Assembly (NCBI GenBank): GCA_002311345.1
Contig: DCAA01000002.1
Span: 3,077-31,030 of the forward strand
Origin: Planctomycetes bacterium UBA1146
Lineage (GTDB): Bacteria > Planctomycetota > UBA8108 > UBA1146
Length of the DNA stretch: 27,954 bases
Direction: 5' to 3'
In this document: piece after piece, positions 1 to 7,619 of the stretch
Position numbering within the stretch: the first letter of the stretch is position 1
Layout: each line of letters begins with the position of its first letter
Translations under genes and position numbers: made by a program
The notes under the pieces: model-generated
The model's input: only the letters and a program-made list of their open reading frames with translations
Databases searched by the model: none
Told to the model about the DNA's origin: nothing

Positions 1-188
1 CCCGCAAGCACCGCGAGTGCAGAACTCACCGCACCGACCAAGGTGGTCACGCCCATCGCCACGGGGATGCTCCGGCGTCGCAGCAAGATGATCGCTGCGA
101 CGGTGACGAGTGCTGCGACGATCCAGGCCGGAATCGACGGGTAATAGTTGAAGGAAGCAAGATAGGCACCGAATCGCTGAACAAGCAT
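1..188 (-). CDS. Partial membrane protein, 5' end only
   Basis: The frame opens at an ATG at 186-188 and runs off the left edge, giving 62 codons of the N-terminus. A GGAGG lies just upstream (minus strand), close to the ATG. The visible protein has a short head (MLVQRFGAYLASF), a hydrophobic segment at about residues 21-36 (WIVAALVTVAAIILL), a basic RRRS turn, and a second hydrophobic stretch at about 41-62. This is the pattern of a multi-pass inner membrane protein. It lies 58 bases downstream of the dockerin protein gene on the same strand, so the two could be co-transcribed. I do not recognise the family, and too little is present to name one. Confidence 0.55.
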   Translation of the reverse strand, partial: MLVQRFGAYLASFNYYPSIPAWIVAALVTVAAIILLRRRSIPVAMGVTTLVGAVSSALAVLA

Positions 189-246
189 GATCCTCCACGG
201 GGTCACTCACGTGGCAGAGTAGTTCAGGCCTGGGCTCGAGCAACCA

Positions 247-1377
247 CTACGGACAGCTGACGGATGCTGTGCAATCGAGTGGGTCGTCGGTCGGATCCTC
301 GCCGCAGTCGGGAAACGGCTCGGGTGGAGCTGGGGCCCCCACCACAAAGAGCGAACCCAGTGCGAAAATGGCATCGGCGATGTTGACCTGCCCATCGTCA
401 TTGACATCCCCGGCATCCTCGCATGCGAGCGGATCACTGCCAAAGATGAACAGGATCGTGAGAATGCCGATGGGATCTCCGATGTCGAAGTTGCCATCAT
501 CGTTGACATCGCCCCGGACGAACTGCGGTACAACGATGGTTGGCGGAATGATCGCCAGTTCCGTGACATTGGTGCCGGAATCATACATCTCTATCAGGCC
601 AGAGCCGTCCAATCCGGCCCGACAAACGAGACCGGCACTGGTCGAGAGATAGATGAACTCGCCGATCCCATCGACAACCAGATGAGTCACTCCCGGCGTG
701 AACGCTGACGGGATGATCGTCTCGATATTGGTGCCATCATCATCACAGCGCTGGGTCGCGCCGGCACTGGTCAGCCAGTAGATCTTGCCCGCCACTTCAT
801 CATAACAGCAGTCTCGCGGCGCACTGAGACCGCCCGCGACGATGACCTCATTGCCAGTGCCATCGAAGTTACGACGGGTGATCGATCCGGTCTGAGAGTT
901 GGTGAAGTAGAGCTTTTGCGCGACCGTGTCGATGCCGATCCCTGAGGTGTTGAACATGCCGCCGACTGCCTGCGGATTGGAACCATCGTAGCCGATCGAA
1001 ACCAGCTGGCCGTTGAAGGCATTGATCCAGTAAAGACGCTGATCGGCCGGATTGGCGGCAAGTGCCTCGAAGCCGAAGGGGTAAGTGGTGATGGCTGTTT
1101 CATTGGTGCCGTCGAGATCAGCACTCACCAGCGAAAAAGGCACCCGGAAGTAGAAGATCCTGGCCGCGACTTCGTCGACAGAAAGGGTCAGAGGGGCCGT
1201 TGAAGTCGGCAAAACCGTGGTCGTTGCCGTGGTCGCGTCATATAGCACCAGATCACTGCCGTCGATCCAGTACAACGTCTGTGACTGAGCAGTGGAACAG
1301 AGCGACAAGAGCCCGAGCAGTAACAGCAGTAAGAGTCCGCAGCGCATGATCATCTCCATCAAAGATAAGAACCCCAT
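247..1377 (-). CDS. Secreted YWTD-repeat (LDL-receptor class B-like) protein with C-terminal dockerin-like domain
   Basis: This is a 376-residue exported protein. Residues 1-31 are a signal peptide with a leucine run and an STAQSQ cleavage region. Residues 32-275 contain repeats of LYWI/IYWL/LYFTN followed about 20 residues later by a DLDG/YDGSN/FDGTG turn, the signature of six-bladed YWTD beta-propellers. Residues 288-345 hold two calcium-loop segments, GDVNDDGNFDIGD and GDVNDDGQVNIAD, like a dockerin type I pair. The tail is Pro/Cys rich and ends DCTASVSCP. An in-frame start 30 codons upstream exists, but the ATG at 1375-1377 has GGAGG five bases ahead and begins the signal peptide. The role is probably extracellular or envelope binding. 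The dockerin-like part is typical of planctomycete secreted proteins and need not mean a cellulosome. Confidence 0.82.
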   Translation of the reverse strand: MGFLSLMEMIMRCGLLLLLLLGLLSLCSTAQSQTLYWIDGSDLVLYDATTATTTVLPTSTAPLTLSVDEVAARIFYFRVPFSLVSADLDGTNETAITTYPFGFEALAANPADQRLYWINAFNGQLVSIGYDGSNPQAVGGMFNTSGIGIDTVAQKLYFTNSQTGSITRRNFDGTGNEVIVAGGLSAPRDCCYDEVAGKIYWLTSAGATQRCDDDGTNIETIIPSAFTPGVTHLVVDGIGEFIYLSTSAGLVCRAGLDGSGLIEMYDSGTNVTELAIIPPTIVVPQFVRGDVNDDGNFDIGDPIGILTILFIFGSDPLACEDAGDVNDDGQVNIADAIFALGSLFVVGAPAPPEPFPDCGEDPTDDPLDCTASVSCP

Positions 1378-1582
1378 CCTAACCTCCACCTGCCGGCGAT
1401 GCAGCGACTGGTCGGGGCGGCGAAACGTCCACAAACGGCGCCAGGAGAGTGATTTGTTGTGGTTCAATCGGCCCTGAATCTGGTCCTCTCGGTCGCGGCA
1501 GATTCGGGCCGGGGGTATCCTGCCTGACGGTCTCGACGCTGGGAGCGTCGCTGGCCAGGTTTCTTACCGGTGGAGATCGAAG
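1378..1582. other. Intergenic region between divergent genes, with two stem-loops
   Basis: This 205-base gap must hold the start signals of the dockerin protein (minus) and the protease-tsaD operon (plus). I see no convincing -35/-10 pair for either. Two inverted repeats are clear: GCCCTGAATCTG at 1471-1482 against CAGATTCGGGC at 1499-1509 (11 pairs, one bulged T, 16-base loop), and CGACGCT/AGCGTCG at 1534-1550 with a GGG loop. Neither is followed by a T-run, so they are not typical terminators. They could be operators or structures in the leader of the plus-strand operon. Confidence 0.5.
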
Positions 1583-2956
1583 ATGCCCCCCGATTCAGTG
1601 CGACCAACTCCAGTGCGATCAACAACAAGCGCCATCGTTCTCGGTGCAGTGCTGGCACTGTTGTGTGGCTGGCCGCTGTCGCACCCCACATCGGAACCCG
1701 CCGAGGTGCTCGCCGCACGGGTTTTGCGAATCGTCGAGAAGCACTACGTCGAGCCCGTCGATGGGCAGCAACTGCTCAGAAAGGGACTCGACCGTGTCAT
1801 CCAGGGGCTCGATCGGAACAGTCGTTACTTCTCCCCCTCCGAAGCGCTGGAGTTTGAACGAGAAACCGGCGGATACCTGTTCGGGATCGGCGTGATCCTG
1901 AGAGAAGACGAGCAACTGGGCCACCTGATCGAACGGGTGATTCCCGATGGCCCCGCCAGTAGTGCTGGAATCCGCGTCGGAGATCAGATCGTTGCCGTCG
2001 ATGGAGATCCCGCCACCGCGTGGGATCTACGTGAACTCTCCTCACGACTGCGAGGAAAACAGGGAACGATGGTAGAGATCGGTCTGCATCGGGCTGACGA
2101 GGACATCTCCTTGAGCGTTGATCGAGATGAGGTCCACATCCCCAGTGTGATCGAGATCGCGCTGTTTTCCGCTGACGACGATTCGGTGCCGATGACGGGT
2201 CTGGTGCGACTTCGCCAGTTTCAACCGGACAGCACTGCCGAGGTGAAGAACGCCGTCGCGTTGATCGTCGCTGCTGGCGCTACCTCGATCATCCTCGATC
2301 TACGTGGAAATGCCGGTGGATTGTTCACGGAGGCGGTCGCCATCTCATCTTTGTTCCTCGATGCTGGAGACACGGTGGTGAAAACCCGGGGCCGCTCTGG
2401 TATCCGCTCCGAGGAAGTCAGTTCGGTCAAACAACCGGGCCCCTTTCGCCACCTACCGGTGGCCATCCTGATCGACTCATCGAGTGCCAGCGCCTCCGAG
2501 ATCGTCGCGGCGGCACTGCGTGACCATCGTCGGGCCGCACTGGTCGGAACCGATTCCTTCGGCAAGTGGACCGCTCAGGATCTGATCTATATCCCCAGCG
2601 GATCGGAACAATCGCTGCTGAAACTGACGACCCAGTCGTTTCATCCTCCCGAGGGAACCCGTGTCGGCCGCGACGAACTGGGAAAGGCAGCGGGATTGAT
2701 CCCGGATGTCGCCGTGACAACAAATCCAGAGACCGCGCGACAGATCGCCATCAACACTCGCAGCCGATCTTTCGCGCGTATCGAACAACCCGGAGCGCTG
2801 TCCCGACTGCCGATTCCCGATGCACAGGTTGCCGTCGACCAGCTCGGTAATGGTGATCCTGTGCTCTCTGCAGCGCTGCAACTGCTGGCGCAACCGGAGC
2901 GCTGGCAGGCGTTACTGAAGATTTCCACCCCCCCATCGAAAGAGGAATCCCGATGA
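1583..2956 (+). CDS. C-terminal processing peptidase (S41 family, CtpA/Prc-like)
   Basis: This 457-residue protein is a periplasmic serine protease that cuts proteins near their C-terminus. Residues 16-31 form a signal or anchor helix. A PDZ domain covers about 95-180, with YLFGIGVIL and GIRVGDQIVAVDG. The protease core covers about 205-380. The catalytic serine is probably S303 in SSSASASEI. Lysine K328 in SFGKW lies 25 residues later and Q332 four after that, the same spacing as the Ser-Lys-Gln set of E. coli Prc. IILDLRGNAGG at 237-246 is the usual strand before the active site. The usual GKGSVQ-type motif reads GKWTAQ here, with K and Q kept. The ATG has GGAG seven bases upstream. It is the first gene of the operon, and its stop overlaps the tsaD start by ATGA. 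Confidence 0.9.
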   Translation: MPPDSVRPTPVRSTTSAIVLGAVLALLCGWPLSHPTSEPAEVLAARVLRIVEKHYVEPVDGQQLLRKGLDRVIQGLDRNSRYFSPSEALEFERETGGYLFGIGVILREDEQLGHLIERVIPDGPASSAGIRVGDQIVAVDGDPATAWDLRELSSRLRGKQGTMVEIGLHRADEDISLSVDRDEVHIPSVIEIALFSADDDSVPMTGLVRLRQFQPDSTAEVKNAVALIVAAGATSIILDLRGNAGGLFTEAVAISSLFLDAGDTVVKTRGRSGIRSEEVSSVKQPGPFRHLPVAILIDSSSASASEIVAAALRDHRRAALVGTDSFGKWTAQDLIYIPSGSEQSLLKLTTQSFHPPEGTRVGRDELGKAAGLIPDVAVTTNPETARQIAINTRSRSFARIEQPGALSRLPIPDAQVAVDQLGNGDPVLSAALQLLAQPERWQALLKISTPPSKEESR

Positions 2957-3960
2957 AGGTGCTGGCGATCGAGACCACCTGTGATGAGACCGCCGCAGCG
3001 GTCGTCGAGAGCGGCCCCCGGGTCCTTTCCGACGTGGTCTTCTCGCAGGTCGCCGAGCACGCTCCATACGGTGGGGTCGTACCCGAGATCGCAAGTCGAA
3101 GTCATGTCGAACAACTGACTGCCGTGATCGAGGACGCTCTTCAACGTTCCGGACTCGAGCCCAACCAACTGGATGCGGTGGCGGTCGCTCATCGACCCGG
3201 ATTGATCGGCGCCTTGATGGTCGGAGTCACCACCGCCAAGGCGCTCGCCTGGGCGTGGGATTTACCGCTCATCGGAGTGAATCACCTCGAAGCCCACCTG
3301 GAATCTGCCGCGCTGGGGGGCCAGGACATCACCGGCCCCTGCATCGGAGTGGTTCTCTCCGGCGGTCACACCGACATGTACCGAGTCGATGGCGATGGCA
3401 ACTCTCGATGGCTCGGCGGAACCCGAGACGATGCCATCGGCGAAGCCTTCGACAAGGTCTCTGCGGTGCTGGGCCTCGGATATCCGGGCGGACCCGCGGT
3501 CGAGAAAGCTGCGCTAGAGGGGGATGGCTCGGCGGTGAAACTGCCACGCACACTGCTGGCGGATGATTCGCTCGATTTCTCCTTCTCGGGCATCAAGACC
3601 GCGGTTCTCTACAGCTGGCGTGGCGCCAACGCAGCACACCCGGGACGCGCACCGGATGCACCCGAGCCCGAGGACATCTGCGCTTCCTTCCAGCAAGCCG
3701 TGTTCGATGTCATCGCCGAGAAGATCCGCCGCGCCTGTCGTCAGGAGTCTCTCAATACCGTTCTGCTCGGTGGTGGTGTGACCGCCAACGCAGCGCTACG
3801 AGAGGGGCTTGCCGATCGACTGGGAGATGAAATCGAACTGTTGTTTCCACCACTCCGGTTCGCCACCGACAATGCCGCGATGATCGGCGCGCTGGCGCTT
3901 CGTCGTCTCGCGAAGGGGGAACGAGACAGTCTGGAACTGGTCGCGGAGGCACAGCCATGA
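2953..3960 (+). CDS. tsaD: tRNA N6-adenosine threonylcarbamoyltransferase TsaD
   Basis: TsaD transfers the threonylcarbamoyl group from TC-AMP to A37 of tRNAs that read ANN codons, together with TsaB and TsaE in bacteria. The 335 residues are full length for the family. It starts MKVLAIETTCDET. H111 and H115 in NHLEAHL and D306 in TDNAAMIG are the metal-binding set at nearly the E. coli positions. GVVLSGGHTDMY (132-143), GEAFDKVSAVLGLGYPGG (163-180), DFSFSGIKTA (208-217) and LLGGGVTANAALR (271-283) are the other hallmark motifs. The ATG overlaps the protease stop by four bases and its own stop overlaps the larB start by four bases, so translation is probably coupled. tsaB and tsaE are not in the window. 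Confidence 0.97.
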   Translation: MKVLAIETTCDETAAAVVESGPRVLSDVVFSQVAEHAPYGGVVPEIASRSHVEQLTAVIEDALQRSGLEPNQLDAVAVAHRPGLIGALMVGVTTAKALAWAWDLPLIGVNHLEAHLESAALGGQDITGPCIGVVLSGGHTDMYRVDGDGNSRWLGGTRDDAIGEAFDKVSAVLGLGYPGGPAVEKAALEGDGSAVKLPRTLLADDSLDFSFSGIKTAVLYSWRGANAAHPGRAPDAPEPEDICASFQQAVFDVIAEKIRRACRQESLNTVLLGGGVTANAALREGLADRLGDEIELLFPPLRFATDNAAMIGALALRRLAKGERDSLELVAEAQP

Positions 3961-4637
3961 AGCCAGTGGATCCTTTCGATTTTGATCATGATCGGGAACG
4001 CCGAACGGGCTTTCCCGAGGTGATCTACGGCACCGGCAAGAGCGCCGACCAGATCATCACGGCGCTGCTTGCCATCGCCGATCGCTCTGGACGAGCTCTG
4101 GCGACCCGCGTCGATGCCGAACAGGGTGCCCAGATCGCTGCCGCAGTTCCACAGGCCCAGTGGCATCAATCGTGTCGATGCATCAGCGTCGAACGGACCG
4201 AAATAGCACGACAGGGCCAGATCGTGGTGATCTGCGCCGGTACCACCGATCTCCCGGTCGCCCTGGAAGCCCAGGTGAGCGCCGATCTGGCCGGAGCCCG
4301 AACCGAACTGGTCGCCGATGCCGGGGTCGCCGGAATCCACAGAATCATCGCCCACGATGAGTTGCTCCAATCAGCCAATGCACTGGTGGTGGTCGCCGGT
4401 ATGGAGGGGGCACTGCCGTCGGTGGTTGCCGGACGCGTTTCGGTACCGGTGATCGCGGTACCGACCAGCGTTGGCTATGGCGCATCGCTTGGTGGCATCG
4501 CCGCGCTGCTGGGGATGCTCTGTTCTTGCGCACCGGGGATCTCGGTGGTCAACATCGACAATGGTTTCGGTGCCGGCATCATCGCAGCCCGGATCAACCG
4601 ACTCGCCTGCGAGGGAGGAAAACCGAGTGAATCCTGA
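3957..4637 (+). CDS. larB: LarB-type pyridinium-3,5-biscarboxylic acid mononucleotide synthase (AIR-carboxylase fold)
   Basis: LarB carboxylates and hydrolyses nicotinic acid adenine dinucleotide, the first step to the nickel-pincer cofactor of lactate racemase and related enzymes. This 226-residue protein has the family head DHDRERRTGFPEVIYGTGK (10-28), the VVAGMEGALPSVVAG segment, PVIAVPTSVGYG, and the near-invariant end VVNIDNGFGAGIIAA. It is slightly shorter than usual at the N-terminus but keeps the FPE motif. The start overlaps tsaD by four bases and the end overlaps nnrD by eleven. LarC and LarE, needed to finish the cofactor, are not seen in the window. Family assignment is firm. The physiological role here is open. 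Confidence 0.9.
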   Translation: MKPVDPFDFDHDRERRTGFPEVIYGTGKSADQIITALLAIADRSGRALATRVDAEQGAQIAAAVPQAQWHQSCRCISVERTEIARQGQIVVICAGTTDLPVALEAQVSADLAGARTELVADAGVAGIHRIIAHDELLQSANALVVVAGMEGALPSVVAGRVSVPVIAVPTSVGYGASLGGIAALLGMLCSCAPGISVVNIDNGFGAGIIAARINRLACEGGKPSES

Positions 4638-5502
4638 ATTTCCTCCGCTACCGCCGAGACCCGTCGATGCCGACAAGTCGACGATGGGTTCGGTGTGGGT
4701 CGTCGGTGGATCGCCAGGACTCAGTGGTGCTGCGCTGCTGGCGGTCCATGCCGCCATACGGGGGGGTTGTGGTCGTGCTACCGTCGCGATTCCCGATGGC
4801 TGTGCCGCAGCGGCCGAGGAACAAAAACCGCTCGAGGCGATGTGCTGGAGCCCCGGCGACGGGAACAGCCACTGGAACCAGTCGGCCATCGAGAAACTGC
4901 TCACCACGACCCGACCCAGCAGCTGGGTGTTCGGCTGCGGGATCGGCAGAGAGGCGCAGACCACCGCGGCACTACGACGATTCCTGACCACCACGACCGC
5001 CCCCACCGTCATCGACGCCGATGGACTGTGGCATCTGTGCCAGCATCCCGATTTGCTGCGCCAACTGGGTCCCGATACGGTGCTGACCCCGCACGGAGGT
5101 GAACTGGACCGTCTTCGACAAGCCCTCGACCTGGAGGCCACCAGCCGCGAGGATCTTGCAGTCGATCTGCACCGGATCACCGGTGCCGTCGTGGTCGCCA
5201 AGGGTGCTGGAACCATCACCACGGGAAGTTCCGGCACCTATCGCAACGACACCGGCAATCCAGGTATGGCCACTGCCGGTTCCGGCGATGTCCTGGCGGG
5301 TCTGATCGGTTCCTTGCTGGCACGGGGAGATCCTCCCGAGGTCGCAGCACGTCGGGGAGTGTGGCTGCACGGCAGGGCCGGGGATGTGGCGGCCCAGGAA
5401 CATGGCGAGGAGTCTCTCATCGCCGGAGATATCGTCGCTGCACTGGGAAAAACCTTGCTCGAACATTGCCAGTCCCTCGACAGGGAACAACAGGAGCCAT
5501 GA
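4627..5502 (+). CDS. nnrD: ADP/ATP-dependent NAD(P)H-hydrate dehydratase (NnrD / YjeF C-terminal domain)
   Basis: This enzyme repairs damaged NADHX/NADPHX back to NAD(P)H in the cytoplasm. It has 291 residues in a ribokinase-like fold. Visible motifs are VVGGSPGLSGAALLA (25-39), VIDADGLW (128-135), LTPHGGELDRL (153-163), AKGAGTIT (191-198) and the catalytic GNPGMATAGSGDVLAGLIG (210-228), where D221 is the expected catalytic Asp. The frame is open further upstream, but only the GTG at 4627 has a good Shine-Dalgarno, GGAGG eight bases ahead, and begins where the family begins. It overlaps larB by eleven bases. The N-terminal epimerase half found in fused YjeF proteins is absent, so a separate NnrE would be needed. 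Confidence 0.92.
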   Translation: MNPEFPPLPPRPVDADKSTMGSVWVVGGSPGLSGAALLAVHAAIRGGCGRATVAIPDGCAAAAEEQKPLEAMCWSPGDGNSHWNQSAIEKLLTTTRPSSWVFGCGIGREAQTTAALRRFLTTTTAPTVIDADGLWHLCQHPDLLRQLGPDTVLTPHGGELDRLRQALDLEATSREDLAVDLHRITGAVVVAKGAGTITTGSSGTYRNDTGNPGMATAGSGDVLAGLIGSLLARGDPPEVAARRGVWLHGRAGDVAAQEHGEESLIAGDIVAALGKTLLEHCQSLDREQQEP

Positions 5503-6344
5503 TGAAGATGCCGGTGGCCAAATGCCTGGTCGACAGTTACGAACTGAAGGCCAACGAGGATCTCGGCGAAGGCTGGTTCCGTCTCGACATCCATGCGCCC
5601 GAGATGGCATCGAAGATTCGAGCGGGTCAGTTTGTTCAGGTCCGGGTCGATGCAGGCGACACGCTCTTGATCCGCCGACCCTTCAGCGTCTACGACCTGA
5701 ATCCAGCACCCGGTGCGGATGCCACCGAGTTGTCGTTGCTGGTCCAGAATGTCGGACCAGGAACACACGCCATGCAAGAGTTGCGCCCCGGAGACCCGGT
5801 CGATCTGATGGGGCCGCTGGGCCGCCCGATGCCACGACCCGATCTTGCTGCAGACGGAGTATTGTTCCTGGTCGGCGGCGGCATCGGTGTCGCTCCTCTT
5901 TATCTTTACTGCCGCGAACTCGTCAGTGAGGGATCGACGCTCGATCACCGGGTGCTGCTCGGTGCCAGGAGCAGTTCTCTCCTCATCGGGCTGGAGGCTT
6001 TCGAGAAACTCGGTACGACGACCCATTGCGCCACCGACGACGGCAGCGACGGATATTCCGGAAATGTCATCGACCTGCTCAGCAGCCAGCTCGATGGCCT
6101 CGACGAGAGCACCCCGGTGGCGGGAATCGGCTGCGGTCCCCATGGCATGAACCAGGCTCTGCTCGATCTGGCGATCGGACGCGATCTACACTTCTGGATC
6201 TCGCTCGAAAATTACATGCCCTGTGGCTTTGGAGCCTGTTTTGGCTGTGTGATCCCGACTCCTGAGGGACAAGAGCCGCGCTACCGGCGAGTGTGTGTCG
6301 AGGGTCCGTGCTTCCCGGTCAACGAACTGCCCTCCCGCCTGTAA
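5502..6344 (+). CDS. pyrK: PyrK-type dihydroorotate dehydrogenase electron transfer subunit (FAD, 2Fe-2S)
   Basis: PyrK partners PyrD type 1B in pyrimidine synthesis and passes electrons from dihydroorotate to NAD. The 280 residues show the FAD site RRPFSVYD (58-65), the NAD-binding strand FLVGGGIGVAPLYL (122-135), a second GIGCGPHGMNQALL (208-221), and the 2Fe-2S cysteines C241, C246, C249 and C265 in MPCGFGACFGC...RRVC. Two ATGs are adjacent. The one at 5499 makes an ATGA overlap with nnrD, while the one at 5502 has AGGAG five bases ahead, so I use 5502. pyrD is not in this window. The related reductase family also includes other oxidoreductase subunits, but the C-terminal cluster motif fits PyrK well. 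Confidence 0.9.
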   Translation: MKMPVAKCLVDSYELKANEDLGEGWFRLDIHAPEMASKIRAGQFVQVRVDAGDTLLIRRPFSVYDLNPAPGADATELSLLVQNVGPGTHAMQELRPGDPVDLMGPLGRPMPRPDLAADGVLFLVGGGIGVAPLYLYCRELVSEGSTLDHRVLLGARSSSLLIGLEAFEKLGTTTHCATDDGSDGYSGNVIDLLSSQLDGLDESTPVAGIGCGPHGMNQALLDLAIGRDLHFWISLENYMPCGFGACFGCVIPTPEGQEPRYRRVCVEGPCFPVNELPSRL

Positions 6345-6760
6345 GCGTACACATCCATTACGCCCCTGTTGGGGGACAACCAATTCGACTCTCGAGCCGG
6401 GTCGTTGAGTTCCAGTAATCGGCGCCGAGGGCTCGCTGGACGTATCGATCCGTGACGCTCGATGGGGATGGGCGGCCCGGGGTCCGGGTTGCGTACGGTC
6501 CGAGATCCCACATCGGCTGAATTCTGCCCGCTTTGGCGTTCGTGACCGTTCTTGTGGAAGTCATCGCGGCAATTCGCTATGGTGTCTGCCGTCGACGTGG
6601 AGTCCTGATCGGTTGCCACAAAAGTTGGTGCCACCGAGGATCCCTCGTATCGTGATCCTGAAATCCCTGGACGGGTTTCGGCGCGGTCTGTTCGTACCGT
6701 GGTCGTTTGATTGTTGAGATTGCACTCCGGAGGGGGGATCGCCCCCCTCGATTCTGATGC
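6345..6760 (+). other. Non-coding stretch upstream of a strong terminator; possible structured RNA
   Basis: There is no ORF here with a ribosome binding site or recognisable protein. Stem-loops visible on the plus strand include AGGATC/GATCCT at 6637-6659, GAAATCC/GGGTTTC at 6660-6679 (one G-T pair, loop CTGGAC) and GAGGGGGG/CCCCCCTC at 6730-6749 (loop ATCG). The last lies just before the terminator at 6761. It could be the long 3' leader-out of pyrK or a separate small RNA. I searched by eye for tmRNA, RNase P and SRP RNA motifs and found none. Confidence 0.35.
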
Positions 6761-6793
6761 GCCGGGAGAGAATTTCTCTCCCGGCTTTTTTTT
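6761..6793 (+). terminator. Strong intrinsic terminator
   Basis: An eleven-pair GC-rich stem, GCCGGGAGAGA against TCTCTCCCGGC, closes an ATT loop and is followed at once by eight T on the plus strand. On the minus strand no T-run follows. It ends plus-strand transcription about 420 bases after the pyrK stop. Confidence 0.9.
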
Positions 6794-7135
6794 GCATATG
6801 TCGCTCGAAACAAACCGAATCGAAATCAGCGAAGCGAACCATCTCCGTCTGCGAAATCTCCGTTCACCGGAACCCGGGACCGGATCCACGATGCGAGCGT
6901 AGCTGGATCGCGAGGAATCCGTGTGAGGTACTGGGAATCACGACTCACCTGTTCGCCTTCAGCTTGCCCGGCCTCGACGACGAGCACACCACCCTCGAGC
7001 GAAGCAGCGACCTTCTGATGTCGACTCACCAGTCTAGTGGCAGACAGAACGCGAACTTCCTTCTAGTTCATCGGGGTCGTGATCATCAAGGGGATAGTGG
7101 CAAGGATCAAAGTACAGACGAACTAGATCATCGCT
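6794..7135. other. Intergenic stretch, no supported gene
   Basis: This lies between the plus-strand terminator and the end of the pterin dehydratase gene. Short open frames exist on both strands (for example 6826-7029 minus) but none has a good start signal or a family I recognise. A 7-bp inverted repeat CTAGTTC/GAACTAG spans about 7064-7126. Confidence 0.3.
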
Positions 7136-7480
7136 TCAACTCTCCTCTGCGCAGCGGTCGATTCTCGCGGCCAGAACGAAATCAGCTTCGCTGAGGCCAT
7201 CGATGGCATGGGTCCAGATAGAAATCTCCACTTTTCCCCAGGTGAAGGCGATGTTGGGATGATGGCCGAGTTCCTCCGCCAACGCCCCGACCCGATTGAC
7301 ATGCTCGAGGGCGCTGACAAAGTCGGGGAACGAGAAGATGCGCACCAGATGATGCCCCTGCTCGACCTGCCAGTCGTTCAATTGCTCCAACAAGTGCTCG
7401 ACCTGCTGGCCAGACAGTGCCGGTACCCCACCGTGACACGGCTCACACTTTCTCTCGGCCAGAGGAGTCTCTTCTTCCAT
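7136..7480 (-). CDS. Pterin-4a-carbinolamine dehydratase (4a-hydroxytetrahydrobiopterin dehydratase)
   Basis: This small enzyme dehydrates 4a-hydroxytetrahydropterin after aromatic amino acid hydroxylation. Bacterial copies also serve pterin recycling or act with molybdopterin pathways. The 114 residues match the bacterial family end to end: a CEPCHGGVPALS head (12-23), FSFPDFVSALEHVNRVGALAEE (49-70), the catalytic HHP at 73-75, WTHAIDGLSEADFVLAARID (89-108). H73, H74 and H91 are the active-site histidines. A GTG seven codons upstream also opens the frame, but the ATG at 7478-7480 has GGAGG seven bases ahead. Its upstream region carries four 9-bp direct repeats at 7534-7569 that may be its operator. 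After the stop the frame stays open 34 more codons, probably by chance. Confidence 0.93.
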   Translation of the reverse strand: MEEETPLAERKCEPCHGGVPALSGQQVEHLLEQLNDWQVEQGHHLVRIFSFPDFVSALEHVNRVGALAEELGHHPNIAFTWGKVEISIWTHAIDGLSEADFVLAARIDRCAEES

Positions 7481-7533
7481 CGGTTTCCCTCCCTTACGCA
7501 CCCGATCCTAGAAGATGCTTGGGCGCGTGCTAT

Positions 7534-7569
7534 GACAGTTAAGACAGGTACGACAGATAAGACATAAAA
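7534..7569. repeat. Four tandem 9-bp repeats, consensus GACAGNTAA
   Basis: The units are GACAGTTAA, GACAGGTAC, GACAGATAA and a weaker GACATAAAA, head to tail with no spacer. Read on the minus strand they are CTGTC repeats every 9 bases, ending about 54 bases before the pterin dehydratase start. They look like a regulator-binding array. The CTGTC core resembles a Pho box, but the classical Pho period is 11, not 9. Confidence 0.65.
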
Positions 7570-7586
7570 TACTATAAATAAAGGAG

Positions 7587-7619
7587 TTACAGATCATCTA
7601 CCTGGCCTTTTTCGGCCAT
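7587..7619 (-). CDS. Candidate ten-codon ORF (leader peptide?) with perfect Shine-Dalgarno
   Basis: The minus strand carries AAGGAGG at 7626-7632, a six-base spacer, ATG at 7617-7619, then MAEKGQVDDL and TAA. Spacing and SD match are ideal, better than for many real genes here. The ORF overlaps a small TGGCC/GGCCA stem (7603-7618). It lies upstream of the pterin dehydratase on the same strand, with the 9-bp repeats between. It could be a regulatory leader peptide, the broken start of a lost gene, or a chance SD. I see no promoter for it. Confidence 0.3.
   Translation of the reverse strand: MAEKGQVDDL

Noticed and set aside
6345..6793. tmRNA, RNase P RNA or SRP RNA
   Set aside because: No tRNA-like 3' end with tag frame, no RNase P conserved cores and no SRP GGAAG/GCAG motif found on either strand.
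6281..6889. 202-codon minus-strand ORF over the pyrK end and the gap
   Set aside because: It has no ribosome site, a low-complexity odd composition, and runs antisense to pyrK and through the terminator.
6826..7029. 67-codon minus-strand ORF with a protein-like stretch (SLEGGVLVVEAGQ)
   Set aside because: GTG start without a clear ribosome site, no family match that I can defend, and the frame ends before any domain could form.
7034..7138. In-frame continuation after the pterin dehydratase TGA for 34 codons (possible selenocysteine)
   Set aside because: The family ends at this stop, and an open stretch of this length is expected often by chance. No sign of a selenocysteine insertion element was sought successfully.
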